A DNA stretch of 13,975 nucleotides from positions 1-13,975 of the forward strand of contig JAPLJW010000320.1 of NCBI GenBank assembly GCA_026388365.1, written 5' to 3'. Shown here one piece after another: positions 1-7,935 of the stretch (positions are counted from its first letter, which is position 1; every line of letters starts with the position of its first letter). The stretch comes from Deltaproteobacteria bacterium (lineage in GTDB: Bacteria; Desulfobacterota; Syntrophia; Syntrophales; UBA5619). Made by a program: the position numbers and the translations under genes. The notes beneath the pieces were generated by a model, which searched no databases, was not told the DNA's origin, and saw only the letters and a program-made list of their open reading frames with translations.

Positions 1-1
1 T

Positions 2-151
2 ATTCAACAGTTCTTGAATAACGCAACAACGTTAAGGATACCACTGCCCGGCGTTGAAGGAAAATATCCATATTCTGTTTCAGAAATCATTCTTTACACT
101 TTCTTAATTCAATCCCTCATCATTTTAACACCAACTTTATTTCGCTTTTGA
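2..151 (+). other. Open frame running in from the left edge, unidentified
   Basis: A frame stays open from base 2 to a TGA at 149-151, giving 49 residues with no start inside the window. The peptide is hydrophobic toward its end and contains KYPYSVSEIILYTFL. That stretch vaguely recalls the N-terminal part of IS1380/IS4-like transposases, where a Y-S-x-S-E-I-I-L pattern is common. The likeness is weak and judged by eye, and the AT-rich composition makes a chance open frame of this length possible. It could be the tail of an upstream gene, an insertion-sequence relic, or not coding at all. Confidence 0.15.
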
Positions 152-189
152 TATTCTTGCCCATGGATGGAGCATAAGTTCATTTTACA

Positions 190-237
190 AACGCCATGCA
201 TGATTCGTTTACGGCCATCGGCGGGCTGGTTCCCCTG
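190..237 (+). pseudogene. Relic fragment of a kdpA gene
   Basis: Sixteen codons read [16 protein letters not shown]. They match 13 of 16 residues of the KdpA signature [16 protein letters not shown] at residues 384-399 of the intact kdpA in this window (bases 5134-5181). DNA identity is 37 of 48, and about half of the differences are synonymous third-position changes. The fragment therefore seems to come from a diverged kdpA under past coding selection, not from a recent copy of the local gene. A TAA lies at 175-177 just upstream in frame and another at 244-246 just downstream, and neither flank resembles KdpA, so it cannot be a working gene. Confidence 0.7.
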
Positions 238-343
238 AGGCTTTAAACTCCGTACATCTTACACTACTTGCCTCCTGTGCTGTAAACTTTGAGCGGTTCA
301 CAGCCGGGAAGCTTTCTTATATTCGCGGAATTGTCAAACGCTG

Positions 344-375
344 TGAGTCCCCCGGCAAAGCTGGGGGATCACTCA
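344..375. repeat. GC-rich hairpin, possibly a REP-like element or insertion-sequence end
   Basis: A stem of nine pairs (348-356 with 360-368, one G-T wobble) closes an AAA triloop: TCCCCCGGC-AAA-GCTGGGGGA. An outer TGAG/CTCA pairing (344-347 with 372-375) extends it, with a three-base bulge. A further inverted pair TCACAGC/GCTGTGA (298-304 with 340-346) lies just to the left. No T-run follows on either strand, so it is not a standard intrinsic terminator. Short CCCCCGGC...GGGGG palindromes are often dispersed repeats, but no second copy is in this window. Confidence 0.5.
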
Positions 376-390
376 GGGTAATTTAATACC

Positions 391-418
391 TTGATTTGAG
401 ATTACAAAGTGATAAATT
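391..418 (+). promoter_or_regulatory. Possible sigma70 promoter of the response-regulator gene
   Basis: TTGATT (391-396) and TAAATT (413-418) are separated by 16 bp and match the -35 and -10 consensus at four of six positions each. The start of transcription would fall near 425, about 23 bases before the ATG. No GG-N10-GC sigma54 element was found upstream of this gene, so the regulator is probably made from its own housekeeping promoter. The match is modest in AT-rich DNA and could be chance. Confidence 0.25.
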
Positions 419-429
419 AGTTACAAAGT
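402..429 (+). repeat. Tandem 9-bp direct repeat TTACAAAGT before the regulator gene
   Basis: TTACAAAGT occurs at 402-410 and 421-429, 19 bp apart start to start, close to two helical turns. The copies overlap the possible -10 region and end just before the ribosome binding site AGGAG at 436-440. Spaced direct repeats in this position could be an operator, but no protein can be assigned to them. Confidence 0.35.
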
Positions 430-447
430 TCTTTTAGGAGTGCCACC

Positions 448-1800
448 ATGTCCATGCCGAAGAATTCCTCCCTCAGTATCCTCGTCGTCGATGACGAGGC
501 GAATATCCGAAAAACATTATCCATCTGCCTGGAGACGGAAGGGTGTCGGGTGACGGCCGTGGGCAATCCGGAGGACGCACTGGCCGAAGCGTCACGCCGT
601 TCCTTCGATATCGCCTTCGTTGATATCCGCCTGGGGGCGAAAAGCGGCCTCGATCTGATCCCGCCCCTTCTGGACATCACTCCCTGGATCAAGATCATCG
701 TAATTACGGCGTATGCTTCCATCGACACGGCGGTTGCGGCCATCAAGCGGGGCGCCGCCGATTATATTCCCAAACCGTTCACGCCGGCCCAGATCAGGCT
801 CGCCGTACAAAAGGTCTTCGAGATCCGGAGCCTGGAGCAGAAAGTGGTCGCCCTCCGGGAAGATCTGGGGCGGTCGCGTCTGGAAGAGGATTTCTCCACG
901 ACGAGCAGTGTCATGGAGAAATCCCTCGAACTGGCCCGCCAGGCGGCCCCGTCCGAGGCGACGATTCTCCTGCGGGGGGAAAGCGGCACGGGAAAAAGCG
1001 TGCTGGCCAAGGCCATCCACGCCTGGAGCCGGAGAGCGGACATGCCCTTCAGTATCCTGTCGTGCCCCTCCCTTTCACCGGAACTCCTGGAAAGCGAATT
1101 GTTCGGCCATGTCAAGGGGGCATTCACCGGGGCCATCCGCGACAATCCCGGCCGTATCGGCGCCTGCGACGGCGGAACCCTCCTCCTCGATGAAATCGGC
1201 GACCTCCCCCTGTCCCTGCAGCCGAAGCTCCTTAGGTTCGTTCAGGACAAGGAATACGAACGGGTCGGGGATTATACGACCCGCCATGCCGATGTGCGGA
1301 TCATCGCCGCGACGAACGTCGATCTGGAGCAATCGGTCCGTGACGGGCGCTTTCGGGAGGACCTGCTCTACCGTCTCAATGTCATCCAGATCGAGATCCC
1401 GCCACTCAGGTCCCGGCCCGATGATGTCGTGGCCCTGGTGGGACGGCTGCTCGCTTTTTTCAACCGGGGCTGCCACAAAACTATTCAGGGGTTCACCGAT
1501 GAGGCCCTCCGGGTGCTCAAGGGCTACAACTGGCCGGGGAACATCCGGGAGTTGCGCAATGCCGTGGAAAGGGCCGTCATTCTCTGCCGGACGGAGCTGA
1601 TCGATGTCAGGGATCTCCCGGACAACCTGCAGGCCGGCGAGGCGCCGATCCGGCTGGGCGATCCCGTTTCCCTGGATAAAATCGAGGAGGAACACATCCG
1701 CCGCCTCCTGGCCGCGTCGAACTCGCTTCAGGAGGCCGCCACCGTTCTCGGCATCGACCAGGCCACCCTCTGGCGCAAACGGAAGCAATACGGCTTATAA
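448..1800 (+). CDS. NtrC-type sigma54-dependent response regulator of the kdp locus
   Basis: A 450-residue cytoplasmic transcription activator with three domains in order. The receiver (about 10-125) has acidic residues D15/D16, the phospho-accepting D59 in FVDIRL, T87 and K109. The AAA+ domain (about 150-380) has Walker A GESGTGKS at 177-184, the sigma54-contacting GAFTGA loop at 224-229, Walker B LLLDEIGD, candidate arginine fingers R303 and R309, and the WPGNIRELRN sensor II. A Fis-type helix-turn-helix fills the last 24 residues. All key residues are present, so it should be a competent activator. The ATG at 448 is chosen because AGGAG lies seven bases before it. The kinase gene and a sigma54 promoter follow directly, so it probably replaces KdpE as the kdp activator. 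The domain call is certain; the target is inferred. Confidence 0.93.
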   Translation: MSMPKNSSLSILVVDDEANIRKTLSICLETEGCRVTAVGNPEDALAEASRRSFDIAFVDIRLGAKSGLDLIPPLLDITPWIKIIVITAYASIDTAVAAIKRGAADYIPKPFTPAQIRLAVQKVFEIRSLEQKVVALREDLGRSRLEEDFSTTSSVMEKSLELARQAAPSEATILLRGESGTGKSVLAKAIHAWSRRADMPFSILSCPSLSPELLESELFGHVKGAFTGAIRDNPGRIGACDGGTLLLDEIGDLPLSLQPKLLRFVQDKEYERVGDYTTRHADVRIIAATNVDLEQSVRDGRFREDLLYRLNVIQIEIPPLRSRPDDVVALVGRLLAFFNRGCHKTIQGFTDEALRVLKGYNWPGNIRELRNAVERAVILCRTELIDVRDLPDNLQAGEAPIRLGDPVSLDKIEEEHIRRLLAASNSLQEAATVLGIDQATLWRKRKQYGL

Positions 1801-1807
1801 CGTCTTA

Positions 1808-1845
1808 CATATTGCAATGTTCCTTACCGCTCACATTGCAATATG
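1808..1845. promoter_or_regulatory. Perfect 13-bp inverted repeat, probable enhancer for the NtrC-type regulator
   Basis: CATATTGCAATGT (1808-1820) and its exact reverse complement ACATTGCAATATG (1833-1845) are separated by 12 bp. Each arm contains the self-complementary core ATTGCAAT, at 1811-1818 and 1835-1842, so it can also be read as two dyad sites with centres 24 bp apart. A degenerate third core, ATGCAAAT, follows at 1843-1850. The centres lie near -123 and -99 relative to the transcription start predicted from the sigma54 element. This is a usual distance for NtrC-family enhancer sites. Binding by the adjacent regulator is inferred. Confidence 0.7.
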
Positions 1846-1911
1846 CAAATTCAATAAACCCATTTTTTGTATAAGCATTCGTAAACACAATAAATATTTA
1901 TGACGATACTA

Positions 1912-1927
1912 CGGCATGGGTATTGCT
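1912..1927 (+). promoter_or_regulatory. Sigma54 (-24/-12) promoter before the kinase-kdp operon
   Basis: CGGCATGGGTATTGCT fits the consensus TGGCACG-N4-TTGCW with two mismatches. The invariant GG (1913-1914) and GC (1925-1926) are separated by exactly ten bases. Transcription would start near 1938, only about 14 bases before the kinase ATG at 1952, with the AGGAGG ribosome binding site at 1940-1945 inside that very short leader. A sigma54 activator gene lies upstream and a dyad sits at enhancer distance, which supports the call. Confidence 0.75.
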
Positions 1928-1951
1928 CTTGTATTCTTCAGGAGGCGTATC

Positions 1952-3769
1952 ATGCTGGGACTTCGTCATAAATTATCTTTGGGATTCGGAGGTTTGCTCC
2001 TGATCATCGTGATCGTCGGCATTCAAAGCATCGTCCAGTTTAAGGAACTGGGACAGTCGATTGATGTGATCCTGCGGGAGAATTATCGGAGTGTCGTCGC
2101 CTGTCAGGAGATGAAGGAGGCCTTGGAGCGAATCGACAACGGCATCCTTTCCATTTTTCTGGGTAATCGACAGGAAGGAAGTGAAAGGATCCGGAAGAAC
2201 GAAACGATTTTCGAAAAAGCCCTGGACGTCGAGCTTCATAATATTACGGTGCCCGGAGAAAGGGAAAGGGCGGCGGCCTTGTCGTCACGCTATGCCGCGT
2301 ACCGGGAAACGCTGCACAAGATCGAGGACCGGACCCTCTCCCTGGATAGCCGCCGGCGTCTTCATGATCAGGAACTCCCGGCCCTGTCCCGGCAGGTGAC
2401 AAACGCGGCGGACGAGATCCTCCAGATGAACCAGAACAATATACACGAGGCCAATGATCGGGCAAGAAGACAGGCGGCGGAAGCCCAGCAGCGGATGTAT
2501 ATCTTCCTGCTTTTTGGCGCCGCGATTGCCGCGGCCTTCATGCTCTTGATCGGAAAGTGGATCCTTCATCCCATCCAGCGTCTCATCCGTTCTACCGAGG
2601 TCATCCGGGACGGGAACCTGGATCTGGTCATCCCGGCGGGTTCTCATGATGAAATCGGGCGGCTCTCCGAGGCCTTCAACGACATGACGACGAGCCTGCG
2701 CGAATTCCGCCGCAGCAATCAGGCCAAGCTGGCCCGTACCCAGGAAGCGGCCCAAGAAACCTTCAACAGGTTGCCCGATGCGGTGGCAATTCTCGATCTC
2801 GACGGGAAGGTAGAAATATCAACCGTGTCGGCTAAAAATCTGTTTGGCCTGAAGCCCGGAGCCCGCGTGGAGGAGACCCCCGTTTTGCACTTGAGCCGCC
2901 TGTTCCACAACATTATTGAAGAAGGCACAGAAAAACACCAGGAGGAACAGAAGCTCTTCCAGTTCTTTATCCAGGGCGAGGAGCGTTTCTTTCACGCCGA
3001 TGCGGCGCCGATGACCGACCGCCAGGGACAACTGACCGGGGTCATCCTGGTCTTAAAGGATGTGACGGAACGGCGCCACGTGGAGGAAATAAAAGGCGGG
3101 CTGATTTCCACAGTCTCCCATCAACTGAAAACCCCCCTGACCTCCATACGGATGGCAATCCATCTGCTGCTGGATGAGAAGGTCGGTCCCCTGACACCAA
3201 AGCAGGTCGAGCTACTATTGGCCGCCCAGGAAGACAGCGACTTGTTGCATCGTATCCTTTCTAAACTCCTCGACATCAGCCGTATTGAATCGGGGCGTAC
3301 CCAGATGGCATTCCATCCGGTTTCTCCCCATACCCTGGTCATGGACACGATGGAACCTTTCCGGCGAGTCGCCCAAGAGGGCGGCATCGAGATGGAGATC
3401 AATATCCCCCATGACCTGCCCGACGTCTGTGTCGATATGGGCCAGATCGGCCACGTCTTTTCCAACCTGCTGTCCAATGCCCTTCGTTACACCACACCGG
3501 GTGGTAAGATCACCGTGACCGCCGAAATGGAGGACTCCATGGTCCGTTTTTTCGTAACCGATACGGGAAGCGGCATCCCCCACCAGTTTCTGCAGCGGAT
3601 CTTTGAGCAGTTCTACCGTGTGCCCGATCAGAAATCCGAGACCGGCACCGGCTTGGGGCTAGCCATCGCCAAAGAGATCGTGGAGGCCCACGGTGGCAAC
3701 ATCAATGTGGAAAGTCAGGAAGGGGAAGGAACCACTTTTTCTTTCACCCTCAAAAGAGCGGATGGGTGA
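1952..3769 (+). CDS. Membrane HAMP-PAS sensor histidine kinase, kdp-linked
   Basis: A 605-residue inner-membrane sensor kinase, presumably the partner of the upstream regulator. Membrane segments lie near residues 11-28 and 183-204, enclosing a helical periplasmic domain of about 155 residues. HAMP follows (about 205-257), then PAS (about 265-375), HisKA with SHQLKTP (phospho-accepting H390), and HATPase_c with N box NLLSNALRY (505-513), G1 DTGSG (537-541) and G2 GTGLGL (565-570). It lacks the KdpD N-terminal and GAF domains, so it is not a canonical KdpD. The ATG at 1952 is preferred over the in-frame ATG at 1916: AGGAGG lies six bases before it, and 1916 falls within the sigma54 promoter. 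The 28-residue peptide gene starts 31 bases after its stop. The ligand is unknown; K+, turgor or ionic strength is a guess from context. Confidence 0.92.
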   Translation: MLGLRHKLSLGFGGLLLIIVIVGIQSIVQFKELGQSIDVILRENYRSVVACQEMKEALERIDNGILSIFLGNRQEGSERIRKNETIFEKALDVELHNITVPGERERAAALSSRYAAYRETLHKIEDRTLSLDSRRRLHDQELPALSRQVTNAADEILQMNQNNIHEANDRARRQAAEAQQRMYIFLLFGAAIAAAFMLLIGKWILHPIQRLIRSTEVIRDGNLDLVIPAGSHDEIGRLSEAFNDMTTSLREFRRSNQAKLARTQEAAQETFNRLPDAVAILDLDGKVEISTVSAKNLFGLKPGARVEETPVLHLSRLFHNIIEEGTEKHQEEQKLFQFFIQGEERFFHADAAPMTDRQGQLTGVILVLKDVTERRHVEEIKGGLISTVSHQLKTPLTSIRMAIHLLLDEKVGPLTPKQVELLLAAQEDSDLLHRILSKLLDISRIESGRTQMAFHPVSPHTLVMDTMEPFRRVAQEGGIEMEINIPHDLPDVCVDMGQIGHVFSNLLSNALRYTTPGGKITVTAEMEDSMVRFFVTDTGSGIPHQFLQRIFEQFYRVPDQKSETGTGLGLAIAKEIVEAHGGNINVESQEGEGTTFSFTLKRADG

Positions 3770-3800
3770 TTATGCAAATGGCGATCAGAGGGAATAGTCC

Positions 3801-3887
3801 ATGTTATGGGATGTTGTTTATATATTAATCGCGATAATTTTTTTCAGCCTTTGCCTGCTGTTTGCCAAGGCCTGTGAGAGGTTTTAA
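3801..3887 (+). CDS. 28-residue single-span membrane peptide upstream of kdpF
   Basis: A short frame starts at ATG 3801, seven bases after AGAGGGA. It encodes 28 residues beginning MLWDVVYILIAII and ending KACERF. It is one hydrophobic helix with a D near the N terminus and a C-E-R-F end. As far as I recall, similar peptides with a CERL/CERF end occur before kdpF in other bacteria and are usually left unannotated. It may be a small subunit or modulator of the Kdp complex, like KdpF. Its stop is one base before the kdpF GTG, so the two are translationally close. The good ribosome binding site and operon position argue that it is real; function unknown. Confidence 0.65.
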   Translation: MLWDVVYILIAIIFFSLCLLFAKACERF

Positions 3888-3888
3888 C

Positions 3889-3972
3889 GTGTTCGAAATG
3901 ATCGTGGGCATTATCGGGGTCGTCCTGATGGTTTACCTGTTCTTGGTGGTAATAAGACCGGAAAAGTTTTAA
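3889..3972 (+). CDS. kdpF: KdpF, small subunit of the K+-transporting ATPase
   Basis: A 27-residue single-span membrane peptide: a hydrophobic helix IVGIIGVVLMVYLFLVV followed by the typical ending RPEKF. In known systems KdpF stabilises the KdpABC complex in the inner membrane. The GTG at 3889 is chosen because GAGAGG lies seven bases before it; the in-frame ATG at 3898 would be too far from that site. It sits one base after the 28-residue peptide gene and 12 bases before kdpA, the usual kdpFA order. Confidence 0.85.
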   Translation: MFEMIVGIIGVVLMVYLFLVVIRPEKF

Positions 3973-3984
3973 GGAAAATATGAC

Positions 3985-5790
3985 ATGATGGACATCTACG
4001 GATGGATACAACTGGCCCTGTTCACGGGGCTTCTCGTGCTCCTCACCAAACCCGTCGGCCTTTATCTCGCCCGCGTCCTCGATCCGGCAGGCCGAACCTT
4101 TCTGGATGCCGTGCTGAAACCCCTGGAGCGCATTCTCTATCGGGTTGTTGGTCTCGACCCGACGAAGGAGCAGGATTGGAAAGGATATGCGGTCTCCGTC
4201 ATCGTGTTCAATCTGGTCGGACTCCTGTTCACCTACGCCATTCTGCGGCTGCAGCATTTGCTGCCCCTCAATCCCCAGGGATTCGGCCCTTTAAGTCCTG
4301 ACTTGGCCTTCAATACGGCGGCCAGTTTTACGACCAACACAAACTGGCAAAATTACGGCGGGGAATCGACCTTGTCCTATTTCTCGCAGATGGTGGGGCT
4401 AACCTTCCATAATTTCGTTTCCGCCGCGACCGGTATCGCCGTGGCCGCGGCCCTGGTACGCGGACTCGCTCGCCAGACCGCCAAAACCATCGGCAACTTC
4501 TGGACCGACCTGGTCCGGGTGAACCTCTACCTGCTCCTGCCTCTTTGCCTCATTTACGCCGTCTTTCTCGTCTCCCAGGGGATGATCCAGAATTTCAAAC
4601 CCTACACAACAGCAAGGGTGCTCGAAGCGTACACTGTGCAGGAGCCGAAGCAGGACGCCGCCGGAGCAGCGCTGACGGATTCAAGCGGGAAACCGGTTTT
4701 GGAAGAAAAAAAGATCGAGACCCAACTTATCGCCCAGGGGCCCCTGTCTTCCCAGGCGGCTATCAAGATGCTGGGCACAAACGGGGGTGGCTTCATGAAC
4801 GCCAACGCCGCCCACCCTTATGAGAATCCGACGCCGCTTGCCAATTTCTTCCAGATGCTATCCATCTTTCTCATCCCCAGCGGGTTGACATGGTACCTGG
4901 GACGCATGGTCAAAAACCAACGGCACGGCTGGATCGTCTGGGGGGCCATGGCCTTTCTTTTCCTGGCGGGCGTCCTCGTCTGCTGGTGGGCCGAGGCGGC
5001 GGGAAATCCCCACATGACCGCCCTGGGGATCGATCCGGCGGGCGGCAACATGGAAGGGAAGGAGGTTCGCTTCGGGATCTTCAATTCAGCCCTCTTTGCC
5101 GTCATCACCACTGACGCCTCCTGCGGCGCCGTGAATGCCATGCACGATTCCTTCACCCCCTTGGGCGGGCTGATTCCTCTCGTCAATATGCAACTGGGGG
5201 AGGTGATTTTCGGGGGCGTCGGCGCGGGACTTTACGGCATGCTGATCTTCGTGGTCCTGACAATCTTTCTGTCAGGTCTGATGATCGGCCGCACCCCGGA
5301 ATACCTGGGAAAGAAGATCGAGGCCTATGACGTCAAGGTCAGCGTGCTCGCGGTCCTGATCCTCTGCATCACCATCCTGGGCTTTACGTCCTGGGGGGCC
5401 ATAAGCGCCTGGGGAACGGTCGGCCTGAATAACACGGGACCCCACGGTTTGTCCGAAATCCTCTACGCTTTTTCTTCGGCCACGGGAAACAACGGCAGCG
5501 CCTTTGCCGGCCTTAGCGCCAATACGCCCTGGATGAACACAACTCTCGCCCTGGCCATGCTCATCGGACGGTTCTTTTTCATCATTCCGGTCCTGGCCCT
5601 GGCAGGGAATTTGGCCGGGAAAAAGCTCTCACCGCCCCATGCGGGAAGCTTCCCCGTCTCCGGTCTGACCTTTTTGATTCTCCTTGTCGGAACGGTTCTG
5701 ATCGTAGGCGCCTTGACTTTTTTACCCGCTTTGGCGTTGGGACCGATTGTAGAACATTTCATTATGACGGGCTCCGCGAGGTTGTTCTGA
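3985..5790 (+). CDS. kdpA: KdpA, potassium-binding and translocating subunit of the Kdp ATPase
   Basis: A 601-residue polytopic inner-membrane protein with about ten spans, related to SKT K+ transporters, that forms the selective pore of the Kdp pump. The four filter-region signatures are present in order: [10 protein letters not shown] (112-121), GTNGGGF (264-270), [17 protein letters not shown] (375-391) and [10 protein letters not shown] (498-507). It exceeds the E. coli protein (557 residues), mainly through a polar insert at about 211-250 in an extracytoplasmic loop, rich in K, E, D and A. The ATG at 3985 has AAGGAA eight bases upstream; the next codon is also ATG. It overlaps kdpB by one base (TGATG), indicating translational coupling. 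Confidence 0.97.
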   Translation: MMDIYGWIQLALFTGLLVLLTKPVGLYLARVLDPAGRTFLDAVLKPLERILYRVVGLDPTKEQDWKGYAVSVIVFNLVGLLFTYAILRLQHLLPLNPQGFGPLSPDLAFNTAASFTTNTNWQNYGGESTLSYFSQMVGLTFHNFVSAATGIAVAAALVRGLARQTAKTIGNFWTDLVRVNLYLLLPLCLIYAVFLVSQGMIQNFKPYTTARVLEAYTVQEPKQDAAGAALTDSSGKPVLEEKKIETQLIAQGPLSSQAAIKMLGTNGGGFMNANAAHPYENPTPLANFFQMLSIFLIPSGLTWYLGRMVKNQRHGWIVWGAMAFLFLAGVLVCWWAEAAGNPHMTALGIDPAGGNMEGKEVRFGIFNSALFAVITTDASCGAVNAMHDSFTPLGGLIPLVNMQLGEVIFGGVGAGLYGMLIFVVLTIFLSGLMIGRTPEYLGKKIEAYDVKVSVLAVLILCITILGFTSWGAISAWGTVGLNNTGPHGLSEILYAFSSATGNNGSAFAGLSANTPWMNTTLALAMLIGRFFFIIPVLALAGNLAGKKLSPPHAGSFPVSGLTFLILLVGTVLIVGALTFLPALALGPIVEHFIMTGSARLF

Positions 5791-7811
5791 TGGCTGTCAA
5801 ATCACACGTCCTGTTCGATAAAGCGATCCTCCTTCCGGCGGTCCAAGCCTCTTTCCGAAAATTGCACCCCCGGCACATGATGCAGAATCCCGTCATGTTC
5901 GTCACGGAAGCGGGCGCCCTCATCACCACCATCGGCCTTTTGGTCCAGCCGGCCGGGGAGTCCCTCGGTTTTGGTCTCCAGGTGTCCTTATGGCTCTGGT
6001 TTACGGTTTTCTTTGCCAATTTTGCCGAAGCCATGGCGGAGGGGCGGGGCAAAGCCCAGGCAGACGCCCTGCGCCGAACCCGCACCCAGACCACGGCCAA
6101 CCTCACCCTGGCCTCCGGAGCCGTTGAACGGGTGGCGGCGGAGACCCTCCGGAAAGGGGATGTCTTTGTCGTCCACACGGGGGAGATCATCCCCGCCGAC
6201 GGCGATATTATCGAAGGAGCGGCCACGGTGGACGAATCGGCCATCACCGGCGAGTCGGCGCCCGTCATCCGCGAAGCGGGCGGAGACCGAAGCGCCGTCA
6301 CGGGCGGTACACGGGTTCTATCCGATCAGATCCGGGTGGTCGTCACGGCCAACCCCGGTGAAAGCTTCATGGATCGCATGATCAACCTGGTCGAAGGCGC
6401 CCAGCGCCAGAAGACCCCCAACGAGATCGCCTTGACGATCCTGCTGGCGGCTCTCACGATCATATTTCTCGTGGTGATCCTGACCCTGAAGTTTTTCGGT
6501 CTCTACTCGGGACTCTCTTTTTCGATCACGGTTCTGGTTGCCCTGCTCGTCTGCCTCATTCCGACAACGATTGGCGGTCTCTTGAGCGCCATCGGTATTG
6601 CCGGCATCGACCGGCTGGTGCAGAAGAACGTCCTGGCCATGAGCGGCCGGGCCGTGGAGGCGGCGGGGGACGTGGACGTGCTCCTCTTGGACAAGACAGG
6701 CACGATCACTCTCGGCAACCGCCAGGCGACAGAATTCATCACCGCTCCCGGTGTCTCGCCGCAAGAATTAGCCGACGGAGCGCAACTCGCCTCCCTGGCC
6801 GACGAAACGCCGGAAGGCCGGAGCATTGTAGTCCTCGCGAAGGAATTCGGCCTTCGGGGCCGCTCCATCGCCGAGATGCCTCATGCTGTCTTCATAACCT
6901 TTACAGCCCAGACCCGCATGAGCGGTGTCGATATCAACGGGCGGCAAATCCGGAAGGGCGCCCCGGATGCCATTCGGAGCTTTATAGGCCAGGAATTTTC
7001 ACCGGAAGTCGCCCAAGCGGTGGAGACGATCTCCCGGTCGGGAGGAACATCACTCGTCGTGGCGGAAAAGAACCGCGTGTTGGGCGTGGTTCATCTGAAG
7101 GACATCGTCAAAGGGGGGTTGAAGGACCGTTTCGAACGTTTTCGGGCTATGGGCATCCGTACGGTCATGATCACCGGCGATCACCGGCTGACGGCGGAGG
7201 CCATTGCCAAAGAGGCCGGCGTGGACGATTTCCTCGCCGAGGCCAGGCCGGAGAACAAGCTGGCCCTCATCCGTAAGGAGCAGGCGGCGGGACATCTCGT
7301 GGCCATGACCGGCGACGGGACCAACGATGCCCCGGCGCTGGCCCAGGCCGATGTGGGGGTGGCCATGAACACGGGCACCCAGGCCGCCAAGGAGGCGGGC
7401 AACATGGTAGATCTCGACTCCAACCCGACCAAGCTCATCGAAATCGTGGAAATCGGCAAGCAGATGCTGATGACCCGGGGGGCACTGACCACCTTCAGCA
7501 TCGCCAATGATGTCGCCAAGTACTTTGCCATCATCCCGGCCATGCTGATCGGCCTGTTCCCGGTGATCGCGCCCCTGAACATCATGGGACTCAAGTCGCC
7601 CGAGAGCGCCATCCTCTCCGCCGTCATCTTCAACGCCCTGATCATCGTGGCCCTGATACCCCTGGCACTCCGGGGCGTGACCTTCCGACCCCTGGCCGCC
7701 GCCGCGCTCCTCAGGCGCAACGTCTTCATCTATGGGTTCGGGGGCCTGATGGCACCGTTTGCCGGGATCAAAATAATTGATGTGATCATTAATTATCTGG
7801 GTCTGACATGA
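5790..7811 (+). CDS. kdpB: KdpB, catalytic P-type ATPase subunit of the Kdp pump
   Basis: A 673-residue P-type (P1A) ATPase that hydrolyses ATP to drive K+ uptake through KdpA. The actuator domain has TGES at 153-156, whose serine corresponds to the inhibitory phosphorylation site reported for E. coli KdpB. The phosphorylation motif DKTGT starts at D301. Nucleotide-domain motifs are KGAPDA (389-394), MITGDH (460-465) and [11 protein letters not shown] (507-517). Membrane helices lie near 35-85, 213-270 and 570-670. Length is as in the family, with no missing key residue. The start overlaps the kdpA stop by one base, with a weak GAGG eight bases before. Unusually, kdpC does not follow directly: its best start is 125 bases downstream. 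Confidence 0.97.
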   Translation: MAVKSHVLFDKAILLPAVQASFRKLHPRHMMQNPVMFVTEAGALITTIGLLVQPAGESLGFGLQVSLWLWFTVFFANFAEAMAEGRGKAQADALRRTRTQTTANLTLASGAVERVAAETLRKGDVFVVHTGEIIPADGDIIEGAATVDESAITGESAPVIREAGGDRSAVTGGTRVLSDQIRVVVTANPGESFMDRMINLVEGAQRQKTPNEIALTILLAALTIIFLVVILTLKFFGLYSGLSFSITVLVALLVCLIPTTIGGLLSAIGIAGIDRLVQKNVLAMSGRAVEAAGDVDVLLLDKTGTITLGNRQATEFITAPGVSPQELADGAQLASLADETPEGRSIVVLAKEFGLRGRSIAEMPHAVFITFTAQTRMSGVDINGRQIRKGAPDAIRSFIGQEFSPEVAQAVETISRSGGTSLVVAEKNRVLGVVHLKDIVKGGLKDRFERFRAMGIRTVMITGDHRLTAEAIAKEAGVDDFLAEARPENKLALIRKEQAAGHLVAMTGDGTNDAPALAQADVGVAMNTGTQAAKEAGNMVDLDSNPTKLIEIVEIGKQMLMTRGALTTFSIANDVAKYFAIIPAMLIGLFPVIAPLNIMGLKSPESAILSAVIFNALIIVALIPLALRGVTFRPLAAAALLRRNVFIYGFGGLMAPFAGIKIIDVIINYLGLT

Positions 7812-7927
7812 TGAGAGAAATCGGGGATACCTCCCCTTTCAAGGCAAATGCCGGGAGGAAGATGGGATCATGTATTATGCCACGTAGTAGAATAGAACCG
7901 GGAACAATAGATTTCCCGATGGAATGA
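7808..7927 (+). CDS. Doubtful 39-residue frame bridging kdpB and kdpC
   Basis: An ATG at 7808 overlaps the kdpB stop (ATGA) and opens a 39-codon frame whose TGA at 7925-7927 overlaps the first possible kdpC ATG (7924). The peptide begins MMREIGDTS, is polar and basic, and has no recognisable family, signal or membrane segment. Its only support is this chain of stop-start overlaps, which could keep ribosomes moving to kdpC across an unusual gap. It may equally be non-coding spacer. Confidence 0.2.
   Translation: MMREIGDTSPFKANAGRKMGSCIMPRSRIEPGTIDFPME
7823..7918 (+). promoter_or_regulatory. Two small hairpins in the kdpB-kdpC gap
   Basis: GGGGA (7823-7827) pairs with TCCCC (7832-7836) around a four-base loop and is followed by TTT. 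CGGGAA (7899-7904) pairs with TTCCCG (7913-7918) around an eight-base loop and ends 17 bases before the preferred kdpC ATG. The second is near enough to affect access to the kdpC start, and either could be a processing or stability element tuning the KdpC level. Neither is strong enough to call a terminator. Confidence 0.3.
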
Positions 7928-7935
7928 GATTGGCG

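Noticed and set aside
344..375. Intrinsic terminator
   Set aside because: The hairpin is strong, but neither side is followed by a T-run.
713..1600. 295-codon frame overlapping the response regulator
   Set aside because: The peptide is R/S/P-rich and typical of a shifted frame in GC-rich DNA, while the regulator frame carries all conserved motifs.
1916..1951. Upstream ATG start adding 12 residues to the histidine kinase
   Set aside because: It lies within the sigma54 -24/-12 element and upstream of its predicted transcript start, and has no ribosome binding site. ATG 1952 has AGGAGG six bases before it.
3779..3793. Second sigma54 promoter before kdpF (TGGCGATCAGAGGGA)
   Set aside because: The GC dinucleotide is missing at the required ten-base distance from GG; the sequence has GA there.
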